NCBI RefSeq assembly: GCF_900078395.1
Contig: NZ_FKLA01000008.1
Span: 434,001 to 498,000 of the forward strand
Length of the DNA: 64,000 nucleotides
Direction of reading: 5' to 3'
Origin: Anaerotruncus rubiinfantis
GTDB lineage: Bacteria; Bacillota; Clostridia; Oscillospirales; Ruminococcaceae
The first letter of the stretch is position 1. Every line of letters starts with the position of its first letter. The notes below the pieces were generated by a model. The model was not told the origin of the DNA. It ran no database searches and saw nothing but the letters and a program-made list of their open reading frames with translations. Below are positions 23,941 to 30,308 of this stretch, piece by piece. Position numbers and translations under genes: made by a program.

Positions 23941-24972
23941 ATGTCAGACATAAAAGGCAAGTCCCTATCCTTTGGCGGGATTAACACCCGCGACCTTGCG
24001 CCGCAGGTGGAGAACCTCACCCTCAAAGGCGGGGACGGCAAAATAGACGCAACCTTTAGCGCGGTGGACGCGGCATACGCCTCACTGGTCAAATACTACG
24101 TTGTGACTGCCAACACCCACATGCCCACCGGGCCGAACGATGGCGTGTCGGTCATGGTAATGCCGGGGACGGGGACGCTATCATGTGTCCTGTCGGGGCT
24201 TACAAATGGTGTGATCCATCATGTGCGGGTATTTATCCGGTGTACCTATGGTTGGCAGACAAGCCCTATAGCCTATGGGGTGGCAACGCCGTTGGCGGGG
24301 ATCGCGATTAGCACTTTGGCCGTTGGAGGCGAAGTCAAATTAAATCTTGGCGGTGTGGCTTACAATCATTTGGTTGTGCATCAGGGAAATCCAGATACAG
24401 CACTATATGATGCAAGCTGTAACGGGGCATGGTTGCTGATAAAAGATATTTACGAAATGCGGCAGTGGCACAGTTCCAATGTTAACGACTACGCCAACAG
24501 CACCATCCACAGCTATCTGAATAGTGCCTATCTTGGCCTATTTGACAGTAACATTGCAGCTGCCATTAAGCAAGTTAAGATTCCGTACCGGTCGGGAAGC
24601 GGAACCAGCAAAACAGTAAACAGTGGGGCTGATGGATTATCCGCTAAAATTTTTTTGCTGAGTTCTACGGAAGTCAGCTTTAACCACAGCTATATGCCTA
24701 CCCGTGAAGGCGCAGAGCTGTCCTACTTCGCAGGTTGTGCAGACAACAGTTCCGACAGCAAGCGTATTGCAACACTGAACGGTTCCACAATGCACTGGTG
24801 GCTCCGCTCCCCGGCCATCATCGACTCCACGTACGCCTCGTACGTCGGCTATGGCGACTGGCAAAACTCCAAGTGTTCCAACTCTGGCGGCGTCCGCCCT
24901 GCGTTTATCCTTCCTTCCGACCTACTTCTCGCCCCCGTTCCCAATCCCGATGGCTCTTACAGCCCACTTTAA
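23941..24972 (+). CDS. Tail tip adhesin 2 (paralogue of adhesin 1)
   Basis: A 343-residue protein behind AGGAGGTGATCTC. Same layout as the previous gene: Fn3-like part (LTLKGGDGKIDATF ... LSGLTNGVIHHVRVFIRCTYGWQTS) and DUF6273-like domain with IFLLSSTEVSF, HWWLRSP near residue 285 and GVRPAFILPSDLLLAP near 320. Both adhesins end in PNPDGSYSPL. The last 190 bases are markedly C-rich compared with the upstream part, suggesting a different history of the tip segment. Likely host-recognition protein; the duplication may allow two receptors. Confidence 0.78.
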   Translation: MSDIKGKSLSFGGINTRDLAPQVENLTLKGGDGKIDATFSAVDAAYASLVKYYVVTANTHMPTGPNDGVSVMVMPGTGTLSCVLSGLTNGVIHHVRVFIRCTYGWQTSPIAYGVATPLAGIAISTLAVGGEVKLNLGGVAYNHLVVHQGNPDTALYDASCNGAWLLIKDIYEMRQWHSSNVNDYANSTIHSYLNSAYLGLFDSNIAAAIKQVKIPYRSGSGTSKTVNSGADGLSAKIFLLSSTEVSFNHSYMPTREGAELSYFAGCADNSSDSKRIATLNGSTMHWWLRSPAIIDSTYASYVGYGDWQNSKCSNSGGVRPAFILPSDLLLAPVPNPDGSYSPL

Positions 24973-24981
24973 GGAGGCAAT

Positions 24982-25383
24982 ATGATCTACATAGACAACA
25001 CGCAATACCCGGACGCAATCGCGTCTGTCACAATGGCGCGAATCAATGACGCGAGCGAGGAGATACTCATCCTTGCATTCCCGGCCACAGATCACGACGC
25101 AATCCGTGCCCTGCTCGACCCGGCGCAAGAGATCCGCGACGAGCAGGAAACCACCATTAGCCGGTATACCCCGCGCATCTGCTATGACATCGCGGACATG
25201 GACAGCAGGACGTGGGCCAAAATCCGTTTGCGCAGCCGCAGCACCGGGGACAATCCGGCGTATTATCAGGCGCGGGCCGTGGACGCGGAACAGCGATACA
25301 CCGACGCAGATTTAGCCCGCATGGAGGCCGAACAGCGGGCAACCGATATGGATTTACAGCTATTGGAGGTGCAGAGCACATGA
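24982..25383 (+). CDS. Hypothetical tail-associated protein, 133 aa
   Basis: Starts behind AAGGAGGCAAT. MIYIDNTQYPDAIASVTMARINDASEEILILAF is an alpha/beta opening, and the C-terminus is a coiled coil (ARAVDAEQRYTDADLARMEAEQRATDMDLQLLE). Short proteins of this kind follow the fibre genes in many Clostridia myophages; function unknown, perhaps fibre assembly. Confidence 0.65.
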   Translation: MIYIDNTQYPDAIASVTMARINDASEEILILAFPATDHDAIRALLDPAQEIRDEQETTISRYTPRICYDIADMDSRTWAKIRLRSRSTGDNPAYYQARAVDAEQRYTDADLARMEAEQRATDMDLQLLEVQST

Positions 25384-25604
25384 GCAAATATGACGATATC
25401 GCACAGCGCTACGCAGATGGCGGTGTGCGGGATGATCAACTGGACGGCACCGGAGCAGAGACAGGCAGCGTCTATCTGACCCGCAATTATGTCGCCCTGG
25501 GCGCAATCACGCAGGAACAGGCCAACGCGATCCGGGCGGGAGCGGTTGACCCCGAAACGGCGGACATGCTGGCGGCTATCAACATCTATGAGGGAGGCGA
25601 ATGA
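25380..25604 (+). CDS. XkdX-like small tail protein, 74 aa
   Basis: ATG at 25380 overlaps the preceding stop (ATGA). The pattern DDIAQRYADGGVRDDQL...VYLTRNYVALGAITQEQANAI resembles XkdX proteins (Y-x-x-G-x-x-x-x-x-V-x-x-x-V-x-x-G-x-I-T-x-x-x-Y), although it is longer at both ends. It sits between fibre and lysis genes, like XkdX in PBSX. Function is unknown in the family. Confidence 0.6.
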   Translation: MSKYDDIAQRYADGGVRDDQLDGTGAETGSVYLTRNYVALGAITQEQANAIRAGAVDPETADMLAAINIYEGGE

Positions 25605-25605
25605 T

Positions 25606-26016
25606 ATGGGCATGTATGAGGACAGAGCGCGGGTAAAGATGGCAAATTATCGAGCGGCAGCATCTGGCACCACCGACGAAAAGGCAATCCTTGCGCCGGA
25701 GCTGTTTGACCGCTGGAGCGCCGAAAGCGTCGCCTATGCCGTGGGCGACCGAGTGCGGTACGGGGATCTGCTCTATAAGTGTCTGACTGCACATACCTCA
25801 CAAGCGAGCTGGACACCTGACGCGGCCCCGTCTTTGTGGGTGCGTATTGACGATCCTGCAATCGAGTGGCCGGAATGGAGGCAGCCGCAGGGCAGTACAG
25901 ACGCTTATGCAAAGGGCGCAAAGGTATCCCACAACGGCAAGCGCTGGATTAGCGACCTTGACGCGAATGTCTGGGAACCGAGCGTGTCGGGATGGACGGA
26001 ATACACCGAAAATTAA
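25606..26016 (+). CDS. Carbohydrate-binding (CBM5/12-like) tail protein, 136 aa
   Basis: ATG 25606 with GGGAGGCGA upstream. It has two repeats of the chitin-binding-like pattern: YAVGDRVRYGDLLYKCLTAH ... W-x-P near residues 45-85, and AKGAKVSHNGKRWISDLDANVWEPSVSGWTEY near 105-136. Such domains bind cell-wall or capsular sugars. Its place before the lysis genes suggests a tail-borne glycan-binding subunit or a wall-targeting module in trans for the endolysin. Confidence 0.75.
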   Translation: MGMYEDRARVKMANYRAAASGTTDEKAILAPELFDRWSAESVAYAVGDRVRYGDLLYKCLTAHTSQASWTPDAAPSLWVRIDDPAIEWPEWRQPQGSTDAYAKGAKVSHNGKRWISDLDANVWEPSVSGWTEYTEN

Positions 26017-26030
26017 GGGAGGATTACATA

Positions 26031-26318
26031 ATGAAAATCAATTGGGAAGTACGCATTAAAAACCCGCTCTGGTGGGCGCAGATGGCATGTGCCGTTGTCC
26101 TGCCGATCCTCGCATACTTTGGGCTTGCGTGGGAGGACATGACCTCCTGGGCAGCGCTGGGAGATATCTTTGTCGCAGCCGTGCAGAATCCCGTTGTGGT
26201 GGTGGCGGTGCTCGTGAGTGTGTTTAACGCCCTGACCGACCCGACAACCGCAGGCGTGAGCGACAGTAACCGCGCAATGGGGTATGTGCAGCCGTACAAG
26301 GACAGGGTGGTCAAATGA
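26031..26318 (+). CDS. Phi LC3-family holin
   Basis: A 95-residue membrane protein behind AAGGGAGGATT. NWEVRIKNPLWWAQMACAVVLPILAYFGL is the first span, and VVVVAVLVSVFNALTDPTTAGVSDSNRAMGY is the second with the TDPTTxGxxDS motif diagnostic of the phi LC3 holin family. It permeabilises the membrane to release the endolysin. Overlaps the endopeptidase gene by four bases. Confidence 0.92.
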   Translation: MKINWEVRIKNPLWWAQMACAVVLPILAYFGLAWEDMTSWAALGDIFVAAVQNPVVVVAVLVSVFNALTDPTTAGVSDSNRAMGYVQPYKDRVVK

Positions 26319-27052
26319 GTCAGCGTCTTACGCTCCCGTTTAAAACGCTGCTTGTCACAGCGGGGTACAAGCACCCGGATTATTACGCCTACCACAAATT
26401 CCACCATTACGGCGTGGACTGCTATGACCCGAACACCCATGATGTGCTTGCGCTGGGTGATGGCGAAGTGATTGCAGCCGGTCAGGACGGACCGACCACC
26501 ACCGGCAAACTCTCGCGGCTGGGGCTTGTGACGGTTATCATATACCGGGATGTGCTCTGCAATAATGGCAAGGTGTGCGATCTGGTGGCCCGGACCTATC
26601 ATCACGCAAAAGTGCAGGTCAAGGCCGGGGATAAAGTCAAACGCGGACAGGTTATCGCGCAGTATGGCAACACCGGCGCGAATACGACCGGCCCACACCT
26701 GCACATTGAGTTTGACACAGATACCAAATTCCCGACGCTGGCCTATGGGGTATCGGTAACGGCCAACAACCGGATCATCAACACGCTGGCGGAATACAAA
26801 CGCGCGGGAGGATTGGCGGACAGCACGATGGACCCGGACGACGTGTGGTTTGTGGGAGAGGGCCAGACCATCAAGGGATGGTCTGGAGGCTGGTACAATC
26901 CCGATGATGTTGAGGCCCCGGAGATGCCGCAGGACGGGCCGGACTATGCGGCGCTATACGAATCCGTAGTGGCCGAGCGGGACGCGATCCAGGCCGATTA
27001 TAACGGCCTGATATCTGATTTACAGATGCTTATGAAAAAGTATAAGGGGTGA
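26315..27052 (+). CDS. Endolysin: M23 (LytM) peptidoglycan endopeptidase
   Basis: A 245-residue protein. Catalytic zinc ligands are HHYGVDCYD near residues 30-38 and HLHIEF near 128; the middle has GDGEVIAAG and the active-site loop VARTYHHAKVQVKAGDKVKRGQVIAQYGNTGANTTGPH. It cuts peptide cross-links of the cell wall at lysis. A C-terminal helical tail (YAALYESVVAERDAIQADYNGLISDLQMLMKKY) may oligomerise or bind the wall. No signal peptide, as expected with a holin. Confidence 0.92.
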   Translation: MSQRLTLPFKTLLVTAGYKHPDYYAYHKFHHYGVDCYDPNTHDVLALGDGEVIAAGQDGPTTTGKLSRLGLVTVIIYRDVLCNNGKVCDLVARTYHHAKVQVKAGDKVKRGQVIAQYGNTGANTTGPHLHIEFDTDTKFPTLAYGVSVTANNRIINTLAEYKRAGGLADSTMDPDDVWFVGEGQTIKGWSGGWYNPDDVEAPEMPQDGPDYAALYESVVAERDAIQADYNGLISDLQMLMKKYKG

Positions 27053-27056
27053 GCCG

Positions 27057-27344
27057 ATGTCGTGCGAAAACTGCCAGCTCGAGAAACGGGTGGATGCGTT
27101 GGAAAAGGACAGCTTGCGCAATCAAAACACACATAGAGAGTTTTATAATCGTTTTGAGGAGCTAAAAATCGATGCGGCGGGCAGCCGAAAGGACTACCAG
27201 ACGATTATGGCGACGCTGGCAGAGGTCAAGAGCGACGTTAAGGAGCTAAAGGACAAGCCTGCAAAACGCTGGGACCAGGTTGTGGGGATCATCCTGCAAT
27301 GGGCGATCGTCGGCCTGCTGGCGGCAAATACATTTATCAAATAA
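27057..27344 (+). CDS. XhlA-like haemolysin/holin partner
   Basis: A 95-residue protein: N-terminal CENCQLEKRVDALEKD, coiled coil, then a single C-terminal membrane span (VVGIILQWAIVGLLAANTFI). This is the XhlA arrangement; in PBSX XhlA works with a holin and endolysin in lysis. It is the last gene of the forward late operon and is followed by a terminator. Confidence 0.82.
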   Translation: MSCENCQLEKRVDALEKDSLRNQNTHREFYNRFEELKIDAAGSRKDYQTIMATLAEVKSDVKELKDKPAKRWDQVVGIILQWAIVGLLAANTFIK

Positions 27345-27346
27345 CA

Positions 27347-27383
27347 AAGACGGACCAACCGGTTATTTCGGCTGGTCCGTCTT
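27347..27383 (+). terminator. Bidirectional terminator ending the late operon
   Basis: AAGACGGACCA (27347-27357) pairs with TGGTCCGTCTT (27373-27383), 11 bp, with an inner CCGG/CGG stem. T-rich on both sides, it serves the forward lysis genes and the convergent reverse gene at 27387. Confidence 0.75.
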
Positions 27384-27386
27384 GTC

Positions 27387-28142
27387 TTATGTCTTTATAA
27401 CGTACTTGCGGGGCGCGGCCCGCTCCCCGGAGCTCCGCCGCCTTGCCTGGTGCGGGGTAACATAAATCAGCTTGCCGTTTTTACCACGGCGGTAATGGCC
27501 GCGCACTGACCATGCAAATTTGCGGTAGTTTCGCTCGGTTGGGATCTCGTGCCGGTCGATGGAGTATCTCCGGATCTTTGACCGCAGTACAAACGTGTTT
27601 GTCTGCTTGCTGGTTCCCCGGTTGGTACGGGGCCTGGATGAGCGGCTCACGGGACGATCCGCATACTCAACATCCGGGCGGTAATAGAGCAAATAAAAGG
27701 TCACATAGCGATAGAGGTTAATAATATCGTTAGCCTCCTGGTGGAGTTCGTCATCGCTGGCCCATGCAGTGATAGGCATCAATGTCTCGACATTGTACCG
27801 CAAGGATAGGCGGCCTTTATCATCCTCCACTGTGTCATTATAATCAAACGTTACCTGTACCTGTTTTTTACCCTCCATGTAAGAGAGCAGATAGGTTTTG
27901 GTTGGTGTGTCATGGCAGACATATATTTCCTGGCTCGTTGATCCGAGCGGGAGCTGACCTCCAAAATTTTTTTGAATCCACTCTGCCGAGTAGGTGATAC
28001 GGATCACGTACTCGTCAAATAGCGGAGGCAGTATCTCCGGAGGCTTATGGCTCCAAAAGTAATCCCGCAGCTCATCAGCCTTTTCGCGGTCAAGCTCAAT
28101 GGCGGTCAGTTTTGCAAGCCGTTTGTGTGCGGGTTGGTACAT
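27387..28142 (-). CDS. Hypothetical accessory protein, 251 aa
   Basis: Start chosen at the ATG at 28142, six bases after GGGAGGTC; a longer frame to 28271 would cover the promoter. The protein is soluble. Its C-terminal 90 residues are strongly basic with the pattern RSSRPRTNR ... YSIDRHEIPTERNYRKFAWSVRGHYRRGKNGKLIYVTPH, a motif I have seen in phage and plasmid proteins of unknown function. It is transcribed against the late operon from its own promoter, which carries a 26-bp palindrome. It is probably expressed in the lysogen. Function unknown; nucleic-acid binding is plausible from the basic tail. Confidence 0.72.
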   Translation of the reverse strand: MYQPAHKRLAKLTAIELDREKADELRDYFWSHKPPEILPPLFDEYVIRITYSAEWIQKNFGGQLPLGSTSQEIYVCHDTPTKTYLLSYMEGKKQVQVTFDYNDTVEDDKGRLSLRYNVETLMPITAWASDDELHQEANDIINLYRYVTFYLLYYRPDVEYADRPVSRSSRPRTNRGTSKQTNTFVLRSKIRRYSIDRHEIPTERNYRKFAWSVRGHYRRGKNGKLIYVTPHQARRRSSGERAAPRKYVIKT

Positions 28143-28177
28143 GCTCTGACCTCCCTCACTGCAATAAAAAAGACAGA

Positions 28178-28201
28178 GGGCGGGCGTTTTAGCGCCCGCC
28201 C
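28178..28201 (-). promoter_or_regulatory. GC-rich leader hairpin (possible attenuator)
   Basis: GGGCGGGCG (28178-28186) pairs perfectly with CGCCCGCCC (28193-28201). On the minus strand it lies in the leader of the 251-residue gene, about 36 bases before the start, followed within nine bases by TTTTTTA. It could attenuate the leader transcript or end readthrough from the upstream minus-strand genes. Confidence 0.55.
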
Positions 28202-28241
28202 TTTTCCTTAGGATATAGGATACTTTCTCAATTTCAATCCA

Positions 28242-28267
28242 CAAATCCAATTTTAAAATTGGATTTG
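28242..28267. promoter_or_regulatory. 26-bp perfect palindrome at a promoter start site (operator candidate)
   Basis: CAAATCCAATTTT and its exact complement AAAATTGGATTTG meet at 28254/28255. It lies directly downstream of the minus-strand -10 box, covering the predicted start of transcription of the 251-residue gene. No copy is seen elsewhere in the window. It differs from the TTGTACAA operators at 29,248-29,620, so a different repressor would be needed. Confidence 0.65.
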
Positions 28268-28275
28268 ACAATTAC

Positions 28276-28303
28276 AGTATACATGATTTTTGTAAAAATG
28301 CAA
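28276..28303 (-). promoter_or_regulatory. Promoter of the 251-residue accessory gene
   Basis: Minus-strand TTGCAT (28298-28303), 16-base spacer, TATACT (28276-28281). Good match. Start of transcription would fall near 28269, at the edge of the palindrome. Confidence 0.65.
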
Positions 28304-28314
28304 GACCTAATAAA

Positions 28315-28719
28315 TTAATCCCGACAGATCGCTACAGGGATGGAGCGCATATCTCCGTTTATGTCCGGGTAGATGAGGAGCATACCGCCAGCAATCGCTT
28401 TATCAATCAGCGCGTCCTGATCGACTGCGCCGAAATATTTGGATTCGGCCTCTTGTGGATGCGCGCAGACCACAAAGCACATATCAGATGTCCCGGTCTT
28501 GGAGTTGCGGCCGGGTATGCCCATTTCCGGTGGATATTTTTCGCTCGTGGACACCCAGTCTGGGACTGCCACATCGATGGTACGGCGCTGGCAGTTACCA
28601 GATCCGGTTACTCCGTATGACCCGACAATATTGATGATTGCATCCGCCTTAAAATGATAGGTCGGGGGATTGTGGCCGCGATCGACCGCAACGTACCCGA
28701 CTCCGACTTGGATCTTCAT
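28315..28719 (-). CDS. Hypothetical accessory protein, 134 aa
   Basis: Behind AAAGGAGGGCAAATC. Begins MKIQVGVGYVAVDRGHNPPTYHF; compact alpha/beta composition with segments SGNCQRRTIDVAVPDW and MCFVVCAHPQEAE. No family recognised. Second gene of the minus-strand pair read from the operator-bearing promoter at 29240-29268, 17 bases after its partner. Small unknown genes in a repressor-controlled module at the end of a prophage are typical places for superinfection exclusion, anti-defence or anti-CRISPR functions, but no such activity can be read from the sequence. Confidence 0.7.
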   Translation of the reverse strand: MKIQVGVGYVAVDRGHNPPTYHFKADAIINIVGSYGVTGSGNCQRRTIDVAVPDWVSTSEKYPPEMGIPGRNSKTGTSDMCFVVCAHPQEAESKYFGAVDQDALIDKAIAGGMLLIYPDINGDMRSIPVAICRD

Positions 28720-28736
28720 GATTTGCCCTCCTTTTT

Positions 28737-29186
28737 TTAAATTTCAACGCCTGGGAGACTATACCTGATAGGGTCGTCCGAATGCTCATTGTTGTAGGCA
28801 ATCAAAAACGAGCTGAGGTCCATTTGCTCGCCGCCAACGATGCTTGCCCGCACAGTCCAGCTCGCACCTTTGACGTATTGGAGGGCGTACAGACCACGGG
28901 CGATTGCGAGAGCGTCATCTTTATTCATTTGCTTAAAGTATTCTTGTCGTGCCATATACTGGATATTAAAGATAAGTTCATCGAGAGCTACAACGTGCGG
29001 CTCGCGCTCATTTCGCGGGAATCCAAACGGGTCGGTGTCCTGCATTTTTCCCGCGTCGTAATCTGATGCGATTTCATCGGCCACAGAATCCACGCGCTCA
29101 GACAGTCCCAGTTCGGCCACCTTGTATTCGATCCGGGCTTGCATAGTCTCGTCTTTAAGATATTTGCGGATGTCGATGTTAGTCAT
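28737..29186 (-). CDS. Hypothetical accessory protein, 149 aa
   Basis: Helical, acidic protein starting MTNIDIRKYLKDETMQARIEYKVAELGLSERVDSVADEIASDYDAG; later ALDELIFNIQYMARQEYFKQMNKDDALAIARGLYALQYVKG. Acidic helical proteins of this size can be DNA mimics or inhibitors, but this is speculation. First gene after the promoter whose spacer contains operator copy 1. GGGAGATCACGAC before the ATG. Confidence 0.7.
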   Translation of the reverse strand: MTNIDIRKYLKDETMQARIEYKVAELGLSERVDSVADEIASDYDAGKMQDTDPFGFPRNEREPHVVALDELIFNIQYMARQEYFKQMNKDDALAIARGLYALQYVKGASWTVRASIVGGEQMDLSSFLIAYNNEHSDDPIRYSLPGVEI

Positions 29187-29239
29187 GTCGTGATCTCCCT
29201 TCGCTCGCTTGACTTTGTTTTCCCTTACCTTGTATCTAT

Positions 29240-29268
29240 ATTATAATATAATTGTACAAGTATATCAA
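29240..29268 (-). promoter_or_regulatory. Repressed promoter of the minus-strand pair, with operator copy 1 in the spacer
   Basis: Minus strand TTGATA (29263-29268), 17-base spacer, TATAAT (29240-29245). The spacer contains TTGTACAA (operator copy 1, 29248-29263). Binding there should block RNA polymerase. The sequence from the operator through +25 is nearly the same, in inverted orientation, as that of the forward promoter at 29600-29628. Confidence 0.7.
29248..29263. repeat. Operator copy 1 (ATAATTGTACAAGTAT)
   Basis: One of five 16-bp elements with the invariant palindromic core TTGTACAA and flanking AT-rich half sites. Lies in the spacer of the minus-strand promoter. Confidence 0.7.
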
Positions 29269-29300
29269 GCGGTAAAATGCACAAATCGAAAGAATGTTTT

Positions 29301-29324
29301 AGTTATAATTGTACAATTATAACT
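29301..29324. repeat. Operator copy 2, 24-bp perfect palindrome
   Basis: AGTTATAATTGT followed by its exact complement. It sits over the stop codon of the ribbon-helix-helix gene and is the longest and most symmetric of the five copies. Confidence 0.7.
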
Positions 29325-29505
29325 ATTCGATTGGAATGTCACGGTCAATTAGTGAATTGATGTACGAATTGATAGACATCCCCAACTCATCGGCTCGCGC
29401 CTTGATACGCTCCTTTCCGCCGTTTTCCTTTTTAACGAGCAATCGGATTTGATCATATGTTTTGCCTGCATATTTATTGCTGGCCCTTGTTTGAGCTTTT
29501 CCCAT
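29323..29505 (-). CDS. Ribbon-helix-helix (CopG/Arc-like) repressor, 60 aa
   Basis: MGKAQTRASNKYAGKTYDQIRLLVKKENGGKERIKARADELGMSINSYINSLIDRDIPIE. The pattern of a beta strand (YDQIRLLVKK), helix A (RIKARADELG) and helix B (SINSYINSLIDRD) fits ribbon-helix-helix repressors, which bind DNA as dimers with adjacent palindromic operators. Its own promoter has the -35 inside operator copy 3, so it should autoregulate. Copies 1, 2, 4 and 5 lie around it and over two further promoters. The likely role is central regulator of the accessory module. Confidence 0.82.
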   Translation of the reverse strand: MGKAQTRASNKYAGKTYDQIRLLVKKENGGKERIKARADELGMSINSYINSLIDRDIPIE

Positions 29506-29522
29506 ATTATCACCCCAATCTT

Positions 29523-29550
29523 ATTATAGCACAATAAAATAATTGTACAA
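29523..29550 (-). promoter_or_regulatory. Autoregulated promoter of the ribbon-helix-helix gene
   Basis: Minus strand TTGTAC (29545-29550), 16-base spacer, TATAAT (29523-29528). The -35 is part of operator copy 3, so repressor and polymerase compete. GGGGTGAT lies before the ATG. Confidence 0.7.
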
Positions 29551-29554
29551 CTAT
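29539..29554. repeat. Operator copy 3 (ATAATTGTACAACTAT)
   Basis: Overlaps the -35 box of the ribbon-helix-helix gene. Its start is 31 bases from the start of copy 4, about three helical turns, allowing same-face binding. Confidence 0.7.
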
Positions 29555-29569
29555 AAAACTTGCACAAAT

Positions 29570-29585
29570 ATAATTGTACAACTAT
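29570..29585. repeat. Operator copy 4 (ATAATTGTACAACTAT)
   Basis: Identical to copy 3 over 16 bases. Lies upstream of both divergent promoters (ribbon-helix-helix gene and forward 105-residue gene) and could support cooperative binding. Confidence 0.7.
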
Positions 29586-29599
29586 GGTTATTTTACCAC

Positions 29600-29628
29600 T
29601 TGAAATAATTGTACAATTATATTATAAT
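29600..29628 (+). promoter_or_regulatory. Repressed forward promoter with operator copy 5 in the spacer
   Basis: TTGAAA (29600-29605), 17-base spacer, TATAAT (29623-29628). The spacer is occupied by ATAATTGTACAATTAT. Drives the 105-residue gene at 29674. Confidence 0.75.
29605..29620. repeat. Operator copy 5 (ATAATTGTACAATTAT)
   Basis: Perfect 16-bp palindrome filling the spacer of the forward promoter, in the same relation to -35 and -10 as copy 1 in the minus-strand promoter. Confidence 0.7.
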
Positions 29629-29673
29629 ATAGACAAGAGGTAAGGGGAAAACGAAAAAAACGGAGGTAACACA

Positions 29674-29991
29674 ATGAAATACGAAATGAGCAGAGGCAGA
29701 AATACCATCATCATCGATACCGAAGCCGGAACGATCTCGGGGAAAACTTACGAAATGCGCGATGTCATTAAATCCGATCTTTACGCGAAATGGGATGCTG
29801 CAAATAAAGTTTGGCGCTCCGACAAGCTGGCCGAGACGATCGAAGAATACAAAGAGTACCTCACTCGCTGCTACAAGCTGGCAGAAATCAAAACCGCCGA
29901 AACTGTTACCACTCATAAGCACATCCACACAGACGGTCTTTGCCCCATCTGCCACACCTATTGCTGCGGGGACTGCATGGCGAATAGATAA
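29674..29991 (+). CDS. Zinc-knuckle accessory protein, 105 aa
   Basis: Behind ACGGAGGTAACAC. The N-terminal half (RNTIIIDTEAGTISGKTYEMRDVIKSDLYAKWDAANKVWRSDKLAETIEEYKEYL) is alpha/beta. The end carries HKHIHTDGLCPICHTYCCGDC, a dense His/Cys cluster with two CxxC pairs that should bind zinc. It is the only plus-strand gene of the accessory module and the last prophage gene before the tRNA. Expression should be controlled by the ribbon-helix-helix repressor through operators 4 and 5. Function unknown. Confidence 0.72.
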   Translation: MKYEMSRGRNTIIIDTEAGTISGKTYEMRDVIKSDLYAKWDAANKVWRSDKLAETIEEYKEYLTRCYKLAEIKTAETVTTHKHIHTDGLCPICHTYCCGDCMANR

Positions 29992-30009
29992 ATGAGAGGT
30001 CAATAAAAG

Positions 30010-30034
30010 AGCCGCCTTCGGGGCGGCTTTCCTT
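30010..30034 (+). terminator. Terminator of the 105-residue gene
   Basis: AGCCGCC-TTCGG-GGCGGCT followed by TTCCTTT. A second small hairpin CCCGCA-CGC-TGCGGG follows 20 bases later. Confidence 0.7.
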
Positions 30035-30267
30035 TACGCAAAAAGACCCGCACGCTGCGGGCATTAGGCATGCTTAAAGCTTACCATATATTAGCATTAT
30101 TAATTTAAGAAATGATATTAATAAAATTACCCATCTGTTAGCGTTTGCTTACTGTGCATTTACTGTGCATTTTATGCTCCTTTTTAGTGCTGTTTCATCC
30201 GTTTTTATCCGCACGTCAAAAACAAATATGGTACATCGCAAACCTGCGTTGCAAGCTGATTTGCGCA
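30035..30267. other. Prophage right-end noncoding region
   Basis: No convincing gene. AT-rich stretch to about 30140, then two adjacent copies of TTACTGTGCATT (30149-30160 and 30160-30171, 11-bp period). These could be arm-type integrase sites, given the position about 140 bases from the tRNA 3' end. The exact phage-host junction cannot be placed without the left end. Confidence 0.4.
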
Positions 30268-30304
30268 TAAAAACAGGCTCTGCAAGCTTATCGCTTACAG
30301 AGCC
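30268..30304 (-). terminator. Terminator of the tRNA-Val gene
   Basis: GGCTCTG (30276-30282) pairs with CAGAGCC (30298-30304) with an inner AAGC/GCTT stem. On the minus strand it is followed by TGTTTTTAT. It starts five bases after the encoded CCA. Confidence 0.8.
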
Positions 30305-30308
30305 GTTT

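Noticed and set aside
22961..24972. Active diversity-generating retroelement
   Set aside because: The variable-looking tips are suggestive, but no reverse transcriptase, accessory protein or template repeat is present in the window. Kept only as a hypothesis.
1..30308. Integrase, repressor or replication genes
   Set aside because: None found; these early genes must lie left of position 1. The ribbon-helix-helix protein is not an adequate substitute for the main phage repressor.
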